Shown here: piece after piece, positions 4,847 to 6,937 of the stretch
Position numbering within the stretch: the stretch's first letter is position 1
Layout: every line of letters starts with the position of its first letter
DNA from: Acidobacteriota bacterium
GTDB lineage: Bacteria > Acidobacteriota > UBA6911 > RPQK01
Direction of reading: 5' to 3'
Assembly (NCBI GenBank): GCA_003819755.1
Contig: RPQK01000410.1
Location: 1-6,937 of the forward strand
DNA: 6,937 nt
The notes under the pieces: generated by a model
What the model was told of the DNA's origin: nothing
The model's input: only the letters and a program-made list of their open reading frames with translations
Database searches by the model: none
Program-made: the position numbers and the translations under genes

Positions 4847-6937
4847 CAGCGTTTTCCTGCATCCGTCGCCGGCTCGAGATGAGGCCACTCTGCTGCCTGG
4901 CGGCGTAAAGGACCGGGGTCACCTTGGCATATGAACGCCGCCCAAAACCACGGTTCAGGATAGCGCTTCTTCAGCATCAACTTGGCCTGTTGCAGGGCGG
5001 TTGCCGGACCTTCTCCGTTCTTGAGGCGGTGGTAAAAATCCAACATCAGGACACGCGTCAGCTTGTCATCGACCCTCCAGAGCGTCATTACGAGGGTTTC
5101 GGCTCCGGCCAACAGGAACGCGCGACGCAAACCGTACACTCCTTCTCCGGCTTGTACTTCTCCGAGACCCGTGTCACAGGCCGATAGGACAACCAATTCC
5201 GTTCCGAGTAAATCCAGGCCGCTGACATCTTCCGCCGTCAAAATACCGTCTTCGGCAACCTCGGGCAGTAGGCCGCCTTTCCGCCAGGTTTCGGCCCCCG
5301 CTAAAGCCAGGCCCGACCACAAGAGGGGATTTTCCCAAACCGGACGAGTTCTGTCGGAGAGGCGGTCAACGATATCGGGGATTCCAACTCTTGCGCGGCT
5401 TTGACCTCTCTCGCCTTGGTTCTCCGGCCCAGGGTTGGGCAAGAAGAAACCGTGTGTGGCAATGTGCAGGATCCGCGGCGAGTGGAGGCTCTTCAGGGAG
5501 GATTCCAGCACTGAGTCGTCCAGCCACGGTTGCACGCCCAGCAGAGCCGCGATTTCAGTTCCTTCGATTCTGGAACCCGAAAGACGGCCGAACTCGATGT
5601 CGGACTCTCGGAGCTTGCCGGCAAGGAGAGTCGATTCGCCCGCAGGGCTTGACCCCTCATCAGACAGTGCCAAATCGAAGTTTGGATCAGCAGCGACAAG
5701 CGGTTTAGCACAAGGAGTCGAGACAGTACGTCCAAAGCGCAAAATGTCTCTGCCACAGCCGACGTAACTGATCTCGTACTTCTCAATCAGACGCTTACCG
5801 TCTTCCGTCAGGAGAATCTCGAATGGTAGCCGGGTCAGGTCACCGTCGGGGGCGATGAACAGACGTTTACATCCGCCGAGTGATCGAAGCAAGGAAGCAA
5901 AAAGTGTCCGCAGAGCTTTCGAGGGGTCATCAAATGATCCACGCGGCCCCGACCATTTTGGGCTGCCACGCGGCGCTCGACTTCCTTCAGGTTCGACCGT
6001 CTGGGTTATCTGCCTCCTCAAGGAGGCGATCATGCGGTCGACCTCATTCGCGTCGCCTATGTCAAACATGGCGACTTCCTTCGCCTGGCCGGCCGGGAGC
6101 AGGAATGCAAGATAGCGCGGACCGAGCCATTCGATTTGCCCTTTTACCGCGATGGCGCGAAAATCGCAGACTTCGAAACGGGCGAATTCGATCAATACGG
6201 AGGCCGCCGGGAGAGCAGATGCGACCGCCTGCCGGTCGGTGGATCGTAGTTTCGCGTCCAAAGCCATGTCAGGAATCTCGTGCGCAAGCTCGATTTCGAG
6301 CCTTTCCTTGCGGGCCGTGCAATTGGCAAGAAAACCGAGGTGCTGCCTGAGGTCCTGTGCCCCGGGCCCTTCCAAGCTCGCCCGTGCGATCTCCTGTCGT
6401 AACAAGGCCAAGGCCTCGAGTTTCGGCTGAAGATGGGGATACTTCCCCCGCCAGATCGCATCCCGCTGCAGTGCCATTGCCTCGGCCAGGATGGCCTTAC
6501 GTCGCAAGACCAGGTCCAGGCCGGAATGGATGGCTTGCTGGCGTTCAGGCATGTGCTTCACTATTAAGGACAAGAATGCGTCCAGTCGTCCTCTGAATTC
6601 TCGGATATACGAGAGGCGTTGGCTTTCCGATGCAATGGAAAAAACCTGGGAGATCATCTGGTCATCGATGGCGCTGGCCTGTTGCATCAGGTCGAACGCG
6701 TCCGTGGCCCGGTCAGTTGCGGCGCAGAGTCGAGCCAGGCTGAAGAGGCTCTGAGCGATGTCAGGATGATGTGGAGGCAGAGTCTGCCGGCGCATTTCCA
6801 TTGCTTCACGACAGAGGGGCTCCGCCTGATCGAAGTGGCCCATGCTGGTGTGCAAGGCGGCCACGTTATGCACGCTTGCCGCCAGGTCCGGATGCCCTTG
6901 AGGGAGGATCTGGCGTCGGATTTCCAGTGCTCTGCCA
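4846..6937 (-). CDS. TPR-CHAT protein (caspase/separase-like protease domain), N-terminus missing
   Basis: The frame is open to the right edge, giving 696 residues of a protein whose N-terminus lies outside the window. Two kinesin-light-chain-type TPR units with a 42-residue period are visible at the start: EIRRQILPQGHPDLAAS (codons 6924-6874) and EMRRQTLPPHHPDIAQS (codons 6795-6745). More repeats probably lie upstream. A long helical region follows (about 6675-6260). The C-terminal part is a CHAT domain (caspase HetF associated with TPRs): LFIAPDGDLTRLPFEILL, then ILHIATHGFF with the catalytic His at codon 5454-5452, SGLALAGAETW, and VVLSACDTGLGEV with the catalytic Cys at codon 5178-5176, then GLRRAFLLAGAETLVMTLW. 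Both dyad residues are intact, so a working cysteine protease is plausible. No signal peptide or membrane segment is seen in the part present. TPRs usually bind a partner or activator. A GTG at 6873 is only an internal codon, because the TPR pattern continues upstream of it. The stop overlaps the sigma start. Confidence 0.92.
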   Translation of the reverse strand, partial: GRALEIRRQILPQGHPDLAASVHNVAALHTSMGHFDQAEPLCREAMEMRRQTLPPHHPDIAQSLFSLARLCAATDRATDAFDLMQQASAIDDQMISQVFSIASESQRLSYIREFRGRLDAFLSLIVKHMPERQQAIHSGLDLVLRRKAILAEAMALQRDAIWRGKYPHLQPKLEALALLRQEIARASLEGPGAQDLRQHLGFLANCTARKERLEIELAHEIPDMALDAKLRSTDRQAVASALPAASVLIEFARFEVCDFRAIAVKGQIEWLGPRYLAFLLPAGQAKEVAMFDIGDANEVDRMIASLRRQITQTVEPEGSRAPRGSPKWSGPRGSFDDPSKALRTLFASLLRSLGGCKRLFIAPDGDLTRLPFEILLTEDGKRLIEKYEISYVGCGRDILRFGRTVSTPCAKPLVAADPNFDLALSDEGSSPAGESTLLAGKLRESDIEFGRLSGSRIEGTEIAALLGVQPWLDDSVLESSLKSLHSPRILHIATHGFFLPNPGPENQGERGQSRARVGIPDIVDRLSDRTRPVWENPLLWSGLALAGAETWRKGGLLPEVAEDGILTAEDVSGLDLLGTELVVLSACDTGLGEVQAGEGVYGLRRAFLLAGAETLVMTLWRVDDKLTRVLMLDFYHRLKNGEGPATALQQAKLMLKKRYPEPWFWAAFICQGDPGPLRRQAAEWPHLEPATDAGKR
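4854..4858 (-). promoter_or_regulatory. Ribosome binding site of the sigma factor gene
   Basis: AGGAA on the minus strand, 7 nt before the ATG at 4846-4844. It lies within the last codons of the CHAT gene, supports the shorter sigma start, and fits stop-restart coupling at TGATG. Confidence 0.7.

Noticed and set aside
4847..4888. Longer sigma factor start at 4888
   Set aside because: The ATG at 4846 has AGGAA at good spacing and the TGATG coupling with the CHAT stop.
3186..6937. Type III-E CRISPR effector locus
   Set aside because: There is no gRAMP (Cas7-11), Cas1 or repeat-spacer array in the window, and the anti-sigma factor is a ZAS protein rather than a recognisable Csx30. Only the protease-sigma logic is similar.

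Overview
All six genes in this window lie on the minus strand, so transcription runs from the right edge to the left. GC content is moderately high. Twin-arginine-exported Gfo/Idh/MocA proteins, ECF sigma factors with long C-terminal tails, TPR-CHAT proteins and DUF1598-like secreted proteins are typical of Planctomycetota and Acidobacteriota. The host is therefore probably one of these soil or sediment lineages. That is inferred from gene content only; there is no rRNA or other marker in the window.

In transcription order the layout is: (1) a TPR-CHAT protein, N-terminus cut by the right edge (6937 to 4846); (2) an ECF-type sigma factor with a C-terminal extension (4846 to 4004), whose start codon overlaps the CHAT stop as TGATG; (3) a soluble zinc-finger anti-sigma factor (3932 to 3186), 71 nt downstream with a perfect GGAGGT ribosome binding site; (4) a secreted DUF1598-like protein with a C-terminal coiled coil (3189 to 1645), overlapping the anti-sigma stop by 4 nt (ATGA); (5) a Tat-signal Gfo/Idh/MocA-family protein whose usual active-site motifs are altered (1618 to 428); (6) a 77-nt hairpin made of ten-base repeats (346 to 422); (7) the N-terminal 110 residues of a BaiN/HI0933-type flavoprotein, cut by the left edge (332 to 1).

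Genes 1 to 4 look like one translationally coupled operon. A CHAT domain is a caspase/separase-like cysteine protease fold, and here the His and Cys of its dyad are both present. The protease is encoded with a sigma factor and a cytosolic anti-sigma factor that has no membrane segment. The most interesting reading is a proteolytic switch: the TPR region senses something, the CHAT protease cleaves a partner such as the anti-sigma factor, and the sigma factor is released. This resembles the TPR-CHAT/Csx30/sigma branch of type III-E CRISPR, but no CRISPR component is visible here. This is a hypothesis from gene order and motifs. The Gfo/Idh gene may be the tail of the operon or an unrelated neighbour; the flavoprotein beyond the hairpin is probably unrelated.
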